Shown: piece after piece, positions 1-9,670 of the stretch
How the letters are laid out: each line of letters opens with the position of its first letter
Numbering within the stretch: the stretch's first letter is position 1
From: Eleginops maclovinus
Taxonomy: Eukaryota; Chordata; Actinopteri; Perciformes; Eleginopidae
Length of the DNA stretch: 64,000 nucleotides
NCBI RefSeq assembly: GCF_036324505.1
Contig: NC_086370.1
Location: forward strand, 20,350,790-20,414,789
Direction: 5' to 3'
Translations under genes and position numbers: made by a program
The notes under the pieces: model-generated
What the model was told of the DNA's origin: nothing
The model's database searches: none
Seen by the model: only the letters and a program-made list of their open reading frames with translations

Positions 1-514
1 CGAACAACATCTTATCTTTAGGTGTACAGTTAAAGAGAGGATTCCTGATTACATCTCCTGCAGTTTTCTTTCTACTGCTAAATGTAAAGAAAGAACCTAA
101 GTTTACAGTAGGAGCATGTGTTCCAGCAAACAGCAGCCCCAAAGTGTGTGACTTACTATAAAACATTGCTTATTTATGATGAATGAACAGGTTAAAGAAG
201 CATGTAATGTTAAAGCATTGGTGCTTACTTCTCAGTTTGTGTGTCTATAAATAGCCCATGATAAGCTGAAAACATTTTAAATACAGTTAGCACGAATATC
301 AAGCTCACCATTGCATTAGGATTTGTCAGATTGAAACAATGAATGTCTGTACAAATGATGCTTGCACAAAACATGTTTGTCTAAAGTAACACTCACCTAA
401 AAGTGTTCAACTGAAGCAAGTTTGTTTCAGAAAGGCTATCAGTCACAGACCTCATCACACATCCTCTTCTTCCCATGTATTCATCAAATCCAGATCTTTC
501 ACATCACCACAAGT
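1..514. other. Left-edge non-coding sequence
   Basis: This AT-rich stretch has no open frame of note and no recognisable repeat. It ends where the left target-site duplication of the hAT element begins. Confidence 0.4.
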
Positions 515-522
515 GTCTAGAC
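515..522. repeat. Left 8-bp target-site duplication of outer hAT element
   Basis: GTCTAGAC here is repeated exactly at 3718-3725, immediately outside the inverted termini CAGCTGTCTCCAAC (left) and its imperfect complement GTTTGGACACTCCTG (right). Eight-bp duplications are diagnostic of the hAT superfamily. Confidence 0.85.
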
Positions 523-2123
523 CAGCTGTCTCCAACACGTCGCTCGCGAGCTATACCAGTCGCTCGCCGCCCCCTTCAAAGTAGCTCGCCAAATAGTTTA
601 CATTTAAACCATAGGCTGTATATATAAGATTTAAACACACATTTTCATAATATGCCAATTTCATTTGTCACCTGTACATAAAGTACCGCTCATCTTCTAT
701 CTGAAGATATGTTGCTACGATATTTGTTTTCACAAAATATGACACAGAGCGCTGTTATCAACCGGTATTGCTAACAATGGCTAACCCGAGGTAATTGCTA
801 AATCTGTAAACAAGGCGCGTCCATCTTTTCCGACTTTCCGACCTCGAATGTGACGTCACTCCCAGTTCCGACCTCCGACCTCCGATGTAAACGCGGCAAA
901 CACCGAACGGGCATTAGCTTGACCATGGCCGCTGAATGCAACAAGAGGCGGAAAACATACTTTTTTCACGAGAATTGGGAAATAGACTTTTGTTTCACAA
1001 GTGTAAAGGACAAGTGTGTTTGTTTGATCTGTGGAGTAAGCGTGGCGGTCGGTAAAAAATGCAATGTGGAGCGCCATTTCACCACAGTCCACATCACCTT
1101 CTCACAGAACTTTCCCGCTGGTAGCAATCTACGTAAAGAAAAGATAAAGGACCTGAAAATACAGCTACAACGACAGCAGTCTGTTTTTACCAGACCAGCA
1201 CAGAAGGCTACTGCTTGTACGGAGGCTTCGTTTAAAGTGGCGCACATCCTGACAAAACGCAAAAAGGCCTTCACTGATGGCAGTGTTGTAAAGGAGGCCA
1301 TGACCGCGGTGGCTGAAACGTTATTCAAGGGCCATAAATGTAAGACAGAAATATTGTCTGCTTTTGCTGATGTACAACTTGGTGCAAATACAATGGCAAG
1401 GAGAGTGTCTGCACTGGCTGTGGATGCGGGAAGACAGTTGGAAACTGGCATTAACAGGTGTAAATGGTTTTCTATTCAGCTGGATGAATCTGTTGACGCG
1501 AGCGATACAGCCCAGCTGGCTGTTTTCATCCGCATGGTTTTTGATGATTTCACTGCACATGAAGAGTTTTTGACTTTACTTTCATTGAAAACTACAACAA
1601 GGGGAGTCGATATTTACAATGCTGTGAAGAACTACTTCACGGAACAGAAGATCCCTATTGAAAAGCTGGTGTCAATAACCACTGACGGAGCAGCAGCGAT
1701 GACAGGTCGTCACTCAGGATTTATTGCCCGATGCAAAGCAGACCCGGAGTTCCCGCCATTTCTGGCCTACCATTGCATAATTCACCAACAGGCTTTATGC
1801 GCGAAGGTCATGGGATTTGAACATGTCATGGAGCCGGTTGTCAAGATTATCAACTCCATCAGAGCAAAGGCTAAGCAACACAGGACCTTCAAGCAATTCC
1901 TGGAGGAATGCACTGTGGCCTATGGAGATCTCCTGCTCCACACTGACATCAGATGGCTCAGTAAGGGTAAAGTACTGCAACGTTTCTTTTCCTTGCTGGG
2001 TGAAATCAAGATTTTCTTGGAAGAGAGGGGGGAGGACACCACCTTGTTATCTGATGCAGTGTGGGTCCTTGATCTTGCGTTTTTGACAGATGTAACTGAG
2101 AAAATGAATAACCTGAACATACA

Positions 2124-2131
2124 GTTGCAAG
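2124..2131. repeat. Left 8-bp target-site duplication of nested hAT
   Basis: GTTGCAAG at 2124-2131 is repeated exactly at 3300-3307 around the nested element. It lies inside the outer transposase frame, so it marks the exact point of interruption. Confidence 0.88.
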
Positions 2132-3299
2132 TAGGGATGCACCGAAATGAAAATTCTTGGCCGAAACCGAAAACCGAAAATGAGGAAACCAAGGCCGAAA
2201 ACCGAAACACCGAAATAAATTATTATTCCAATTATTAGTACCATTGCATTTATGGCTATGACTGTGTGCTAACCTTACTAAAAATCAAGGCGTTGCAATT
2301 CAAAGAATAAATAAATCACGAAATTATGAAAATATTTATTTAGAACTGACATTATGCACAATATAAAATAAAATGAAATGTTTAACTTGACCACACATGT
2401 GTAGCCTACATGAAATAATAATGTACAGGCCTGTAAACTGACTGGCCTGCTGAAATATTGTAAAATTAAATATGTTCTCTCATAAAAAAACAAAGTGCAT
2501 TTAAGTCAAGTGCATCGAAACTCTTGTGAATTAAGCAGAATCTTTTGCAGCTTGAAATCTGTGTCGATCCACTGTGCAGTTAGACTGAGCATACTCGTGA
2601 TGCTGACGTCTGAGCTCCATATATCGGTCGTGAAACTGATTGCTGAAATATCAGATGCCATAAGCTCATGGACGTGAGTTGCAACAACATTGAACAGCTC
2701 AGGTAAACATACGTCTGAGAAATGTCGTCTGCTCGGTATGGCATAACGGGGCTCAATGTGCTCTATCAGCCTACGAAATCCCACGTCCTCTACAACAGAG
2801 AACGGCTGATCATCTAAGGCAATGAATTCCATCATTTTTTGTGTAATGCCCTTAGCCTTGGCACCATCACTGGGAAACTTTTTGGCCTTTTCAAAAACGT
2901 CTGCCACAGACGGAGTCGGTGTGCTCGGAATGGCTTTCCTTTTCTGTGCCGCGTTTTTCTCAAATTCAGAATAGCGATCGGGATGTTTTGATTTAAGATG
3001 ATGAATTAAACCCGACGTGGAAAAACTCTTTGCAGATATACCCCCTCTAGAAATTTCGGCTTTACACGTATTGCAAATTGCTATTCGTTGTTCTGTTTCA
3101 GACACAGTGAATTGCTTCCACACCGCAGACATGTTGGCCCGAGTGCTGTTCGCGTTTTTTTGCTTGCGTCATCATCACAACGTTCTGTTTCGGCCTTGTT
3201 GTTTCGGTGACAAAAGTGTTTCGGCCGAAAACAGAAAATGCACTTTTGGGCCATTTTCGGCCGAAAATTTTCGGTGGCCGAATTTTCGGTGCATCCTTA
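2132..3299 (-). mobile_element. Nested hAT element with TAGGGATGCACCGAA termini
   Basis: The left end is TAGGGATGCACCGAA and the right end, read inward, is TAAGGATGCACCGAA. It is flanked by a perfect 8-bp duplication, GTTGCAAG. Subterminal regions are dense in CCGAAA/TTTCGG repeats (2160-2215 and 3190-3295), typical of transposase-binding subterminal sites. It is 1,168 bp long and carries a truncated transposase frame in the opposite orientation to the outer element. It is too short to be autonomous, so it must have moved using an enzyme made elsewhere, or been deleted after insertion. Confidence 0.85.
2506..3132 (-). pseudogene. N-terminal remnant of a ZBED-type hAT transposase
   Basis: The frame encodes 208 residues. 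A BED zinc finger spans residues about 5-55 (aromatic W/F positions, ICNTCKAEI, then HHLKSKH). A linker and the start of a hAT catalytic domain follow, with FTTDIWSSD supplying the first acidic residue of the DDE-like triad near residue 165-170. The frame ends after about 208 residues, whereas complete members run to 600-700, so the catalytic core and dimerisation region are missing. The order and motifs match ZBED1/ZBED4-like fish transposases. A functional enzyme is not expected. Confidence 0.75.
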
Positions 3300-3307
3300 G
3301 TTGCAAG
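3300..3307. repeat. Right 8-bp target-site duplication of nested hAT
   Basis: GTTGCAAG is identical to 2124-2131. The outer transposase frame resumes directly after it. Confidence 0.88.
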
Positions 3308-3717
3308 GTAAAGAGAAAGACGTCTGCAACATGATCAGTGCTGTTAACGCGTTCAGCGCAAAACTGGCCTTTTTCATCCAGCATTTCCCCTCTGTCACAA
3401 AGGTTTTGGAAACCCATGCAGGGGTAGCTGATGCTTTGAACACAAAAGCCTCAGATTGGTTATAATAAGAGGAGCTATGAAAGGTCTATCTAAAGCTTGT
3501 TATGCAAATAGGTTATTGGGCTGACAAAGATCTGTCAGAAAATGTTCTCAACTTTAATTGAATGAATGTATGTGAAAAGAGGGCTTATTAACACATGAAT
3601 GCTGTGCAATACATATAAACTTAAGAAGCCCAAGTTTAAGTCATATTCCATTTTACTTTTAGAATTTCCTGAGTGCCAATTCAAAACGGACAAAGAGCCG
3701 TAGTTTGGACACTCCTG

Positions 3718-3725
3718 GTCTAGAC
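3718..3725. repeat. Right 8-bp target-site duplication of outer hAT
   Basis: GTCTAGAC is identical to 515-522 and directly abuts the right terminus CTCCTG. Confidence 0.85.
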
Positions 3726-4127
3726 CCTGGGGGTTTTCCTTTATGCTCACAGCTGCATTTCCTCTGTAAGATATACGATATCAGGATCGGGATGTAATCG
3801 CCAATGACCGTTAACATTTCTATCAGGTTCAGGTTATTTATTTGTACCCGTAGGTAGATTTGTTTTGCAAATAAAAAGACAAGAGATCCATCCTGACACT
3901 GTAAAAACAAACACAGACAACAGACACATCTCTAATAAAAGGACTGATAAAACTACAAGTACGCCCTGCGCCGTCAAATCTAGAAACATCCAAAAACATA
4001 GTCATGCATGGACCTTCAAAATTCATAAATAAATAGAAAAATAAGCATTTGTCTGATGCTCCTATGATGCTATGATTTATTAATTTGTGCAATAGCTGCT
4101 GGGATGAAGCTGTTTTTATACTGCTTA
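3726..4127. other. Non-coding spacer
   Basis: There is no supported gene or clear repeat in this stretch. Frames are short and of low quality. Confidence 0.35.
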
Positions 4128-4200
4128 CAGTGTTTCCCACACATAGACTAATTCGTGGCGGTGCGCCACAGATTCATCACCGGCTGCCACACATTGCTTA
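4128..4200 (+). repeat. Fragment of a CAGTGTTTCCC-type fish DNA transposon
   Basis: The sequence starts CAGTGTTTCCCACACATAGA and continues with GTGGCGGTGCGCC. This is the well-known left end of an abundant teleost hAT-like repeat. No matching right terminus (GGGAAACACTG) was seen downstream, so it appears truncated. A second short CAGTGTTTCCCC occurs near 46,444. Confidence 0.45.
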
Positions 4201-4968
4201 CGCATCGTATTCGTTAAGCTGCATTTCCTTTCCCTGCTCTCCCTCCGTCTCTCTGTCAGTCACGCGTCTCTCTCACATAGCCTGCACACACACAGCCCCT
4301 CCCCTCCGTGCACACCACATGTCTCCATCAACGATATCATCCCTGGAAGCGTGAAAGCTGTGCCTTAGTGCAGAGAAGACGGCTGGCGAAATTCAACGAA
4401 AGGTTGGTATCACGTGCACCTTTATAAAATCACACATTAAAAAGTCAAATAGTGACAATACACTCGATACTTATCTCAGATATCTACCCTGCCTTAACGC
4501 CTCTCGATTACATTTATGTTCTTCAGTGTAACATTAAGATATACAATGAATGATAAGTTATTGTACACTAACTCTTATGGTCTGTTTGTTTCGCTGCTAA
4601 TGGAACGGTTGAATATTCTCCCTTAATGGATCAACAAAATGTGATCTGAATTGATCTGCTGTATTTCAGACTGTGATTGTTTTCATTACAGGAAAGACCC
4701 ACTCAATTAGAATGGCGGTTATAGCGGTCTTGGGGCTACAGTATCAATGTTGGTATCACATTTCCAGGCAACACGTCTGATAGCTGTTGAGACATCTCAC
4801 TGAAAAGCACAAATGGAAAACCTCATGGCGGTGTCACATTGAAATAAAAGGTACATAAAATCAAACCCCTTTGGTTTTGATGCTGAAAACGGTCAGTGTT
4901 TAGATTGAAAAGGAAAATAAGTGTTAGTTGCAGCCCTTCTTTTGATATACCAGTGTATTCAGGATTAT

Positions 4969-5078
<110 letters not shown>

Positions 5079-5367
5079 GAATGTACCACTCCCTGATATC
5101 ATTAACTTTCATGTAAGTATTGGATGAAAGTCATTGATGTCGGCAACTGGCACATACTTCCTCAAGCAGTGGCATGAAGCTGACTGTGTAACATTTTCAC
5201 AGTCATTGTCAGATAAGGCAACACCCAGACTGAACCAATGGGATTTACTGCGACACGGGCAATCATAAAAACATCAAAACTTGATTAACCTCGAGTGAGG
5301 ACTGAAAGGATGCTTATTTGTAAAAGTAACAAAAGTGTCTTCATATCCAGACTGTTAACTGCAGAGT

Positions 5368-5369
<2 letters not shown>

Positions 5370-5421
<52 letters not shown>
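5370..5421. repeat. (GT)n microsatellite
   Basis: A GT tract of about 52 bp, lying just left of the first CAACTCC-type motif of the satellite-bearing element. Confidence 0.95.
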
Positions 5422-5423
<2 letters not shown>

Positions 5424-5786
5424 TGTCCTCACTTCATGTCAACTCCATCAGATTTTTTTCAAATTTGAAATAAATCAGGCATATCTTGGTCAGCTATAAC
5501 CCTGAGGACCCCCTTTTTGACTTCTTTCTCTTGATGGATGCAGCAGTACACCACATGGTCCCGTAAGTTTACAATTTTTGTTAAATGTTCAGAAAACAAG
5601 TTGAAATCCCTGTGGTCACAGCTTTTATGTGTCAACACTGTCTTCAAATTAGGGATTATTTCAATCAAGAATTTTGAAATAGAAGTTAGTATTTTAGTTT
5701 AGTTTGTAGTGGCAGTCGGCAGCTGAGGGAAATCAAAAAGGCTACCATGTACTAGACATGATTAGATTGAAAAAACATGTAGTTTG

Positions 5787-5843
5787 GTCAACTCCGTCAG
5801 ATATTTTGTCTGACGGTGTTGACATGTAAGCTGACGGAGTTGA
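5787..5843. repeat. Inverted and direct copies of the CAAC(T/A)CCGTCAG motif
   Basis: GTCAACTCCGTCAGA (5787-5801) and TCTGACGGTGTTGAC (5809-5823) form a 15-bp inverted repeat with one mismatch and a 7-bp spacer. A third copy, CTGACGGAGTTGA, follows at 5831-5843. The right arm read on the minus strand is GTCAACACCGTCAGA, which exactly contains the consensus core of the 20-bp satellite arrays downstream. It probably serves as a protein-binding palindrome or subterminal repeat. Confidence 0.7.
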
Positions 5844-6010
5844 AAAGTGCTCTAAATACTCAAGTTATTCAAATAGTCCTTATAATAAAGTAATGCAAAA
5901 TAACTGCATAACTTGATTAGGATCTAATAACTACATGTTAATTGACTGAAAATATCTAAAATGCCAAATTGCTGCTAAAATGCATGCTTTTATCTGTACC
6001 GTAGGCAAAC

Positions 6011-7390
6011 ATGGCTAGAAAAAAACTATCAGTTGAAGATCAAAGGAAAAGAAACAGAGAATACCAGAGAAAAAGGAGAGAAAGGTTAAACAGCAACCCA
6101 GAGAGCAGAAGGGAGAATTTAGAGAAGGAGAGAGAAAGGTGGAAAGAGAGGGTCCTAAAGAAAACTGTCAAACAAGTAGGACAATTAGGACCAAGAGAAA
6201 AGCGTCATCGCAGAAAATATTGGAGGAAAGCACAGAGAAAGTCTAGGAGGTCCAGAGCTATGCAGGAAATAGATACCCCACCAGATAGTCCAGAGCAGAA
6301 TGAGGAGCCAACTACCAGCAGGCATACTGTTGGAGCCATGAGGGAGAGGAGAAAAACCAGAAAACGGCACTCGACGGAGGTGAAAGCATTGAAAGAAAAG
6401 ATTGGGAAATTGACAAAAGAGAGAAACAGGCTAAAAAAACAGAAATGGCGGATAAAGAAAAAGGCTCAAATTGACAAATCAAATGACAAACGAAGTGATA
6501 AATTGATAGTAGATTCTCCACGAACAGCAACAGACAGGATGATAGCAGGAAGCCAACTTAGGAACCCTAACATTAGGAAATCTCTTCTTTTCCACAATGT
6601 TCTCTGCCGAGAGCTGAAAATGAATAAAACAACGCCTGTGGCACGGAGACGTGCCATTGCTAAATCTGGTCACCCACAACTGGCATTATCAGGCAAGGTT
6701 TTAAAGAAGTATCGGCTTCTTCATAGGGTTCGCCAGTTTGGTGTTAGCTACAAGTTAATGAATGACAAAAAACAGACAACAAAGAAGGCGGCAACATATC
6801 TCCAACGTATCAGCCATACTGATAAGGAGTTCATTGTAAACTCATCTCGCATGACAACTGATAAGACAGACACCATCACAAGGAACAAGATGAAACATCA
6901 ACGGATGATTTTAACAGACTCAATGCTGAACCTCCATAGTGACTTTCTCAAGAAGAACCCGAGCGTGAGGCTGAGTTACTCCTCCTTCTGTGCTCTGCGG
7001 CCCTACTATCTTACAGCACCGAAGGCATCTGACAGAAGTACTTGTCTGTGTCGTCATCATGAAAATGCAGACTCGATGCTTCAGGTTCTAAGGTCATCGG
7101 GTGTACTAAAATCAAACAAACTGGAGGATAGTTTTCACTTAGTTTGTTGCACTCCAGCAAATGAGGCCTGCCTTCTTCGCAATTGCTTACGGTGCAAAAC
7201 CAAGCATACAGCTCTGGCTCCAGAAATAAGTGGAATCAGTGTTCACTGGCGGCAGTGGGAGCGAGTTCAAGACCAAACAGCCAGTGGGATCCACTTCAAC
7301 ATGAAACTGAACATGCATAGTGGGAGTCTTTCAGAGTTACTTCATCTGTATGAGGAGAATTGTGTCATATTGTGTCCTCAGTTCAGTTAG
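6011..7390 (+). CDS. Transposon-type protein of unknown function, probably C-terminally truncated
   Basis: The frame is 459 codons from an ATG in acceptable context (CAAACATGG). The N-terminal 165 residues are very rich in Lys, Arg and Glu (MARKKLSVEDQRKRNREYQR, later KERNRLKKQKWRIKKK), predicted to be charged helix or coiled coil that could bind DNA. A central region contains SYSSFCALRPYYLTAPKASD. A Cys/His cluster follows, CLCRHHEN at about 345-352 and CC-x6-C-x4-C-x2-C-x3-H at about 379-399, suggesting metal binding. Similar layouts occur in multicopy fish proteins that I take to be transposon-encoded, but I cannot name the superfamily. I see no DDE-type catalytic block before the stop at 7388-7390, so the C-terminal half is probably lost. 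Flanking motif copies and satellite arrays support a mobile-element origin. Confidence 0.55.
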   Translation: MARKKLSVEDQRKRNREYQRKRRERLNSNPESRRENLEKERERWKERVLKKTVKQVGQLGPREKRHRRKYWRKAQRKSRRSRAMQEIDTPPDSPEQNEEPTTSRHTVGAMRERRKTRKRHSTEVKALKEKIGKLTKERNRLKKQKWRIKKKAQIDKSNDKRSDKLIVDSPRTATDRMIAGSQLRNPNIRKSLLFHNVLCRELKMNKTTPVARRRAIAKSGHPQLALSGKVLKKYRLLHRVRQFGVSYKLMNDKKQTTKKAATYLQRISHTDKEFIVNSSRMTTDKTDTITRNKMKHQRMILTDSMLNLHSDFLKKNPSVRLSYSSFCALRPYYLTAPKASDRSTCLCRHHENADSMLQVLRSSGVLKSNKLEDSFHLVCCTPANEACLLRNCLRCKTKHTALAPEISGISVHWRQWERVQDQTASGIHFNMKLNMHSGSLSELLHLYEENCVILCPQFS

Positions 7391-7620
7391 ATATACAGTT
7401 TAGTTAAAATACTGTATAGATCAGCTATAGAGGACCTCCAGATGGTCTACATTTGTTTTCTCTTTTGAGACCAGGAACATTTTGACCTTTTCATGTGTGC
7501 CTTAAACATCCTGTCACCAGGTGTTCTTAAGCTTGACATTCTTTCCCTTGATACTCTCTACCCTTTTCATGTCAAAAGTAGAGAGATATCTTTAAGAAGT
7601 TTAATTTTCCATTAGTTAGT

Positions 7621-8330
7621 CATCACCGTCAGTAATGTGTCATCACCGTCAGTAATGTGTCATCACCGTCAGTAATGTGTGAACACCATCAGTAATGTGT
7701 CAACACCGTCAGTAATGTGTCAACACCATCAGTAATGTGTCATCACCGTCAGTAATGTGTCAACACCGTCAGTAATGTGTCATCACCGTCAGTAATGTGT
7801 CAACACCATCAGTAATGTGTCAACACCATCAGTAATGTGTCAACACCGTCAGTAATGTGTCAACACCGTCAGTAATGTGTCAACACCGTCAGTAGTGTGT
7901 CAACACCGTCAGTAATGTGTCAACACCATCAGTAATGTGTCAACACCGTCAGTAATGTGTCAACACCGTCAGTAATGTGTCATCACCGTCAGTAATGTGT
8001 CAACACCATCAGTAATGTGTCAACACCATCAGTAATGTGTCAACACCGTCAGTAATGTGTCAACACCGTCAGTAATGTGTCAACACCGTCAGTAGTGTGT
8101 CAACACCGTCAGTAATGTGTCAACACCGTCAGTAGTGTGTCAACACCGTCAGTTGTGTGTCAACACCGTCAGTTGTGTGTCAACACCTCAGTAGTGTGTC
8201 AACATCGTCAGTAATGTGTCAACACCGTCAGTAGTGTGTCAACACCGTCAGTTGTGTGTCAACATCGTCAGTTGTGTGTCAACACCGTCAGCTGTGTGTC
8301 AACACCGTCAGTAATGTGTCAACACCGTAA
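7621..8330 (+). repeat. 20-bp satellite array, about 35 copies
   Basis: The unit is CAACACCGTCAGTAATGTGT, with variation at a few fixed positions (CAT for CAA, CCA for CCG, and TAA/TAG/TTG in the middle). The register is exactly 20 bp from 7621 to 8180. One 19-bp unit (CAACACCTCAGTAGTGTGT) follows at 8181-8199, then 20-bp units to about 8319. The first units are CATCACC type, and TTG-type units cluster at the 3' end. Confidence 0.95.
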
Positions 8331-8740
8331 GATGAAGGTTTTTCCTTTTTTAAAGAAATTCTTTTGGCTTTTGTTCTATTGAGTGTTCATATATTAAAAC
8401 TCCATGCATTAGTGTCTTGTTTGTGCAAAGCCACTGATTTTATATGGTTAAAATTAAAAAATGAGTAAACTAAATGAAGATAATTTGAAATGGCTTGTTC
8501 CAAAACAATGAAAAATAATATTGAAAGTCTATGCAATGTACATGTATCACTGAACTTTGCTGAGGCACACCAGTTCTACATGCTTAAAGATGTTTCACAT
8601 TTTGACCTTTTCATGTGTGCCTTAAACATCCTGTCACCAGGTGTTCTTAAGCTTGACATTCTTTCCCTTGATACTCTCTACCCTTTTCATGTCAAAAGTA
8701 GAGAAATATCTTTAAGAAGTTTAATTTTCCATTAGTTAGT
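8331..8740 (+). other. Unique spacer between the two satellite arrays
   Basis: It contains the 3' arm of duplication copy 1 (to 8596) and the 5' arm of copy 2 (from 8597). A short frame of 81 codons crosses the junction but has no recognisable features. Confidence 0.6.
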
Positions 8741-9670
8741 CATCACCGTCAGTAATGTGTCATCACCGTCAGTAGTGTGTCATCACCGTCAGTAATGTGT
8801 CAACACCGTCAGTAGTGTGTCATCACCGTCAGTAATGTGTCATCACCGTCAGTAATGTGTCATCACCGTCAGTAATGTGTCATCACCGTCAGTAATGTGT
8901 CAACACCGTCAGTAGTGTGTCAACACCATCAGTAATGTGTCAACACCGTCAGTAATGTGTCAACACCGTCAGTAGTGTGTCAACACCATCAGTAATGTGT
9001 CAACACCGTCAGTAATGTGTCAACACCGTCAGTAATGTGTCAACACCGTCAGTTGTGTGTCAACACCGTCAGTAATGTGTCAACACCATCAGTAATGTGT
9101 CAACACCGTCAGTAATGTGTCAACACCATCAGTAATGTGTCAACACCGTCAGTAATGTGTCAACACCGTCAGTAATGTGTCAACACCGGCAGTTGTGTGT
9201 CAACACCGTCAGTAATGTGTCAACACCGTCAGTAATGTGTCAACACCGTCAGTTGTGTGTCAACACCGTCAGTTGTGTGTCAACACCGTCAGTTGTGTGT
9301 CAACACCGTCAGTAGTGTGTCAACACCGTCAGTAGTGTGTCAACACCGTCAGTAGTGTGTCAACACCATCAGTTGTGTGTCAACACCGTCAGTTGTGTGT
9401 CAACACCTCAGTAGTGTGTCAACACCGTCAGTAATGTGTCAACACCGTCAGTAGTGTGTCAACACCGTCAGTAATGTGTCAACACCGTCAGTAATGTGTC
9501 AACACCGTCAGTTGTGTGTCAACACCGTCAGTTGTGTGTCAACACCTCAGTAGTGTGTCAACATCGTCAGTAATGTGTCAACACCGTCAGTAGTGTGTCA
9601 ACACCGTCAGTTGTGTGTCAACACCGTCAGTTGTGTGTCAACACCGTCAGTTGTGTGTCAACATCGTAAG
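8741..9670 (+). repeat. 20-bp satellite array, about 46 copies
   Basis: The unit and variants are the same as in the first array, with exact 20-bp register from 8741 to 9400. The 19-bp unit appears twice, at 9401-9419 and 9540-9558, about 139 bp apart. This indicates an internal duplication of the 3' end of the array. Both arrays terminate in the same CAACA(C/T)CGTAAGATGAAGG junction. Confidence 0.95.

Larger units (their letters stand above)
925..3465 (+). pseudogene. hAT transposase-like gene (BED finger, GTF2IRD2/ZBED type), split by transposon insertion
   Basis: The start is placed at ATG 925 (MAAECNKRRK), in a good context; an in-frame upstream ATG at 850 is also possible. Residues about 20-60 form a degenerate BED-type zinc finger (CVCLICG, then RHFTTVH). 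Hallmarks of the GTF2IRD2/ZBED hAT-derived family follow: QLDESVD near residue 187, TTDGAAAMTG near 250, YHCIIHQQALC, and HTDIRWLSKGKVL. The frame runs open to 2131, where a 1,168-bp hAT element plus an 8-bp duplication intervenes. The same frame resumes at 3308 (KEKDVCNMISAVNAF) and stops at TAA 3463-3465. The two parts total about 454 codons, shorter than full-length family members of roughly 600 or more, because the C-terminal hATC block is absent. This is a transposon-borne gene, not a host gene. Confidence 0.8.
523..3717 (+). mobile_element. Outer hAT DNA transposon (GTF2IRD2/ZBED-like), interrupted by a second hAT
   Basis: The element is bounded by short terminal inverted repeats beginning CAG (left CAGCTGTCTCCAAC, right reading inward CAGGAGTGTCCAAAC) and by a perfect 8-bp target duplication, GTCTAGAC. 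It is 3,195 bp including the nested insert at 2132-3299, or about 2.0 kb without it. It carries one transposase-like reading frame on the plus strand. The frame lacks the C-terminal hAT dimerisation region, so this copy looks internally deleted as well as interrupted, and is probably immobile. The family assignment rests on the protein motifs, the CAG termini and the duplication length. Confidence 0.85.

Noticed and set aside
850..2238. Treating the hAT-derived frame as a functional host GTF2IRD2/ZBED gene
   Set aside because: It sits within terminal repeats and an 8-bp target duplication, is interrupted by another transposon, and lacks the C-terminal domain.
7621..9670. A regular 20-bp repeat resembling a CRISPR array
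   Set aside because: Units are contiguous with no unique spacers, the DNA is from a vertebrate, and there are no cas-like genes. It is a satellite.
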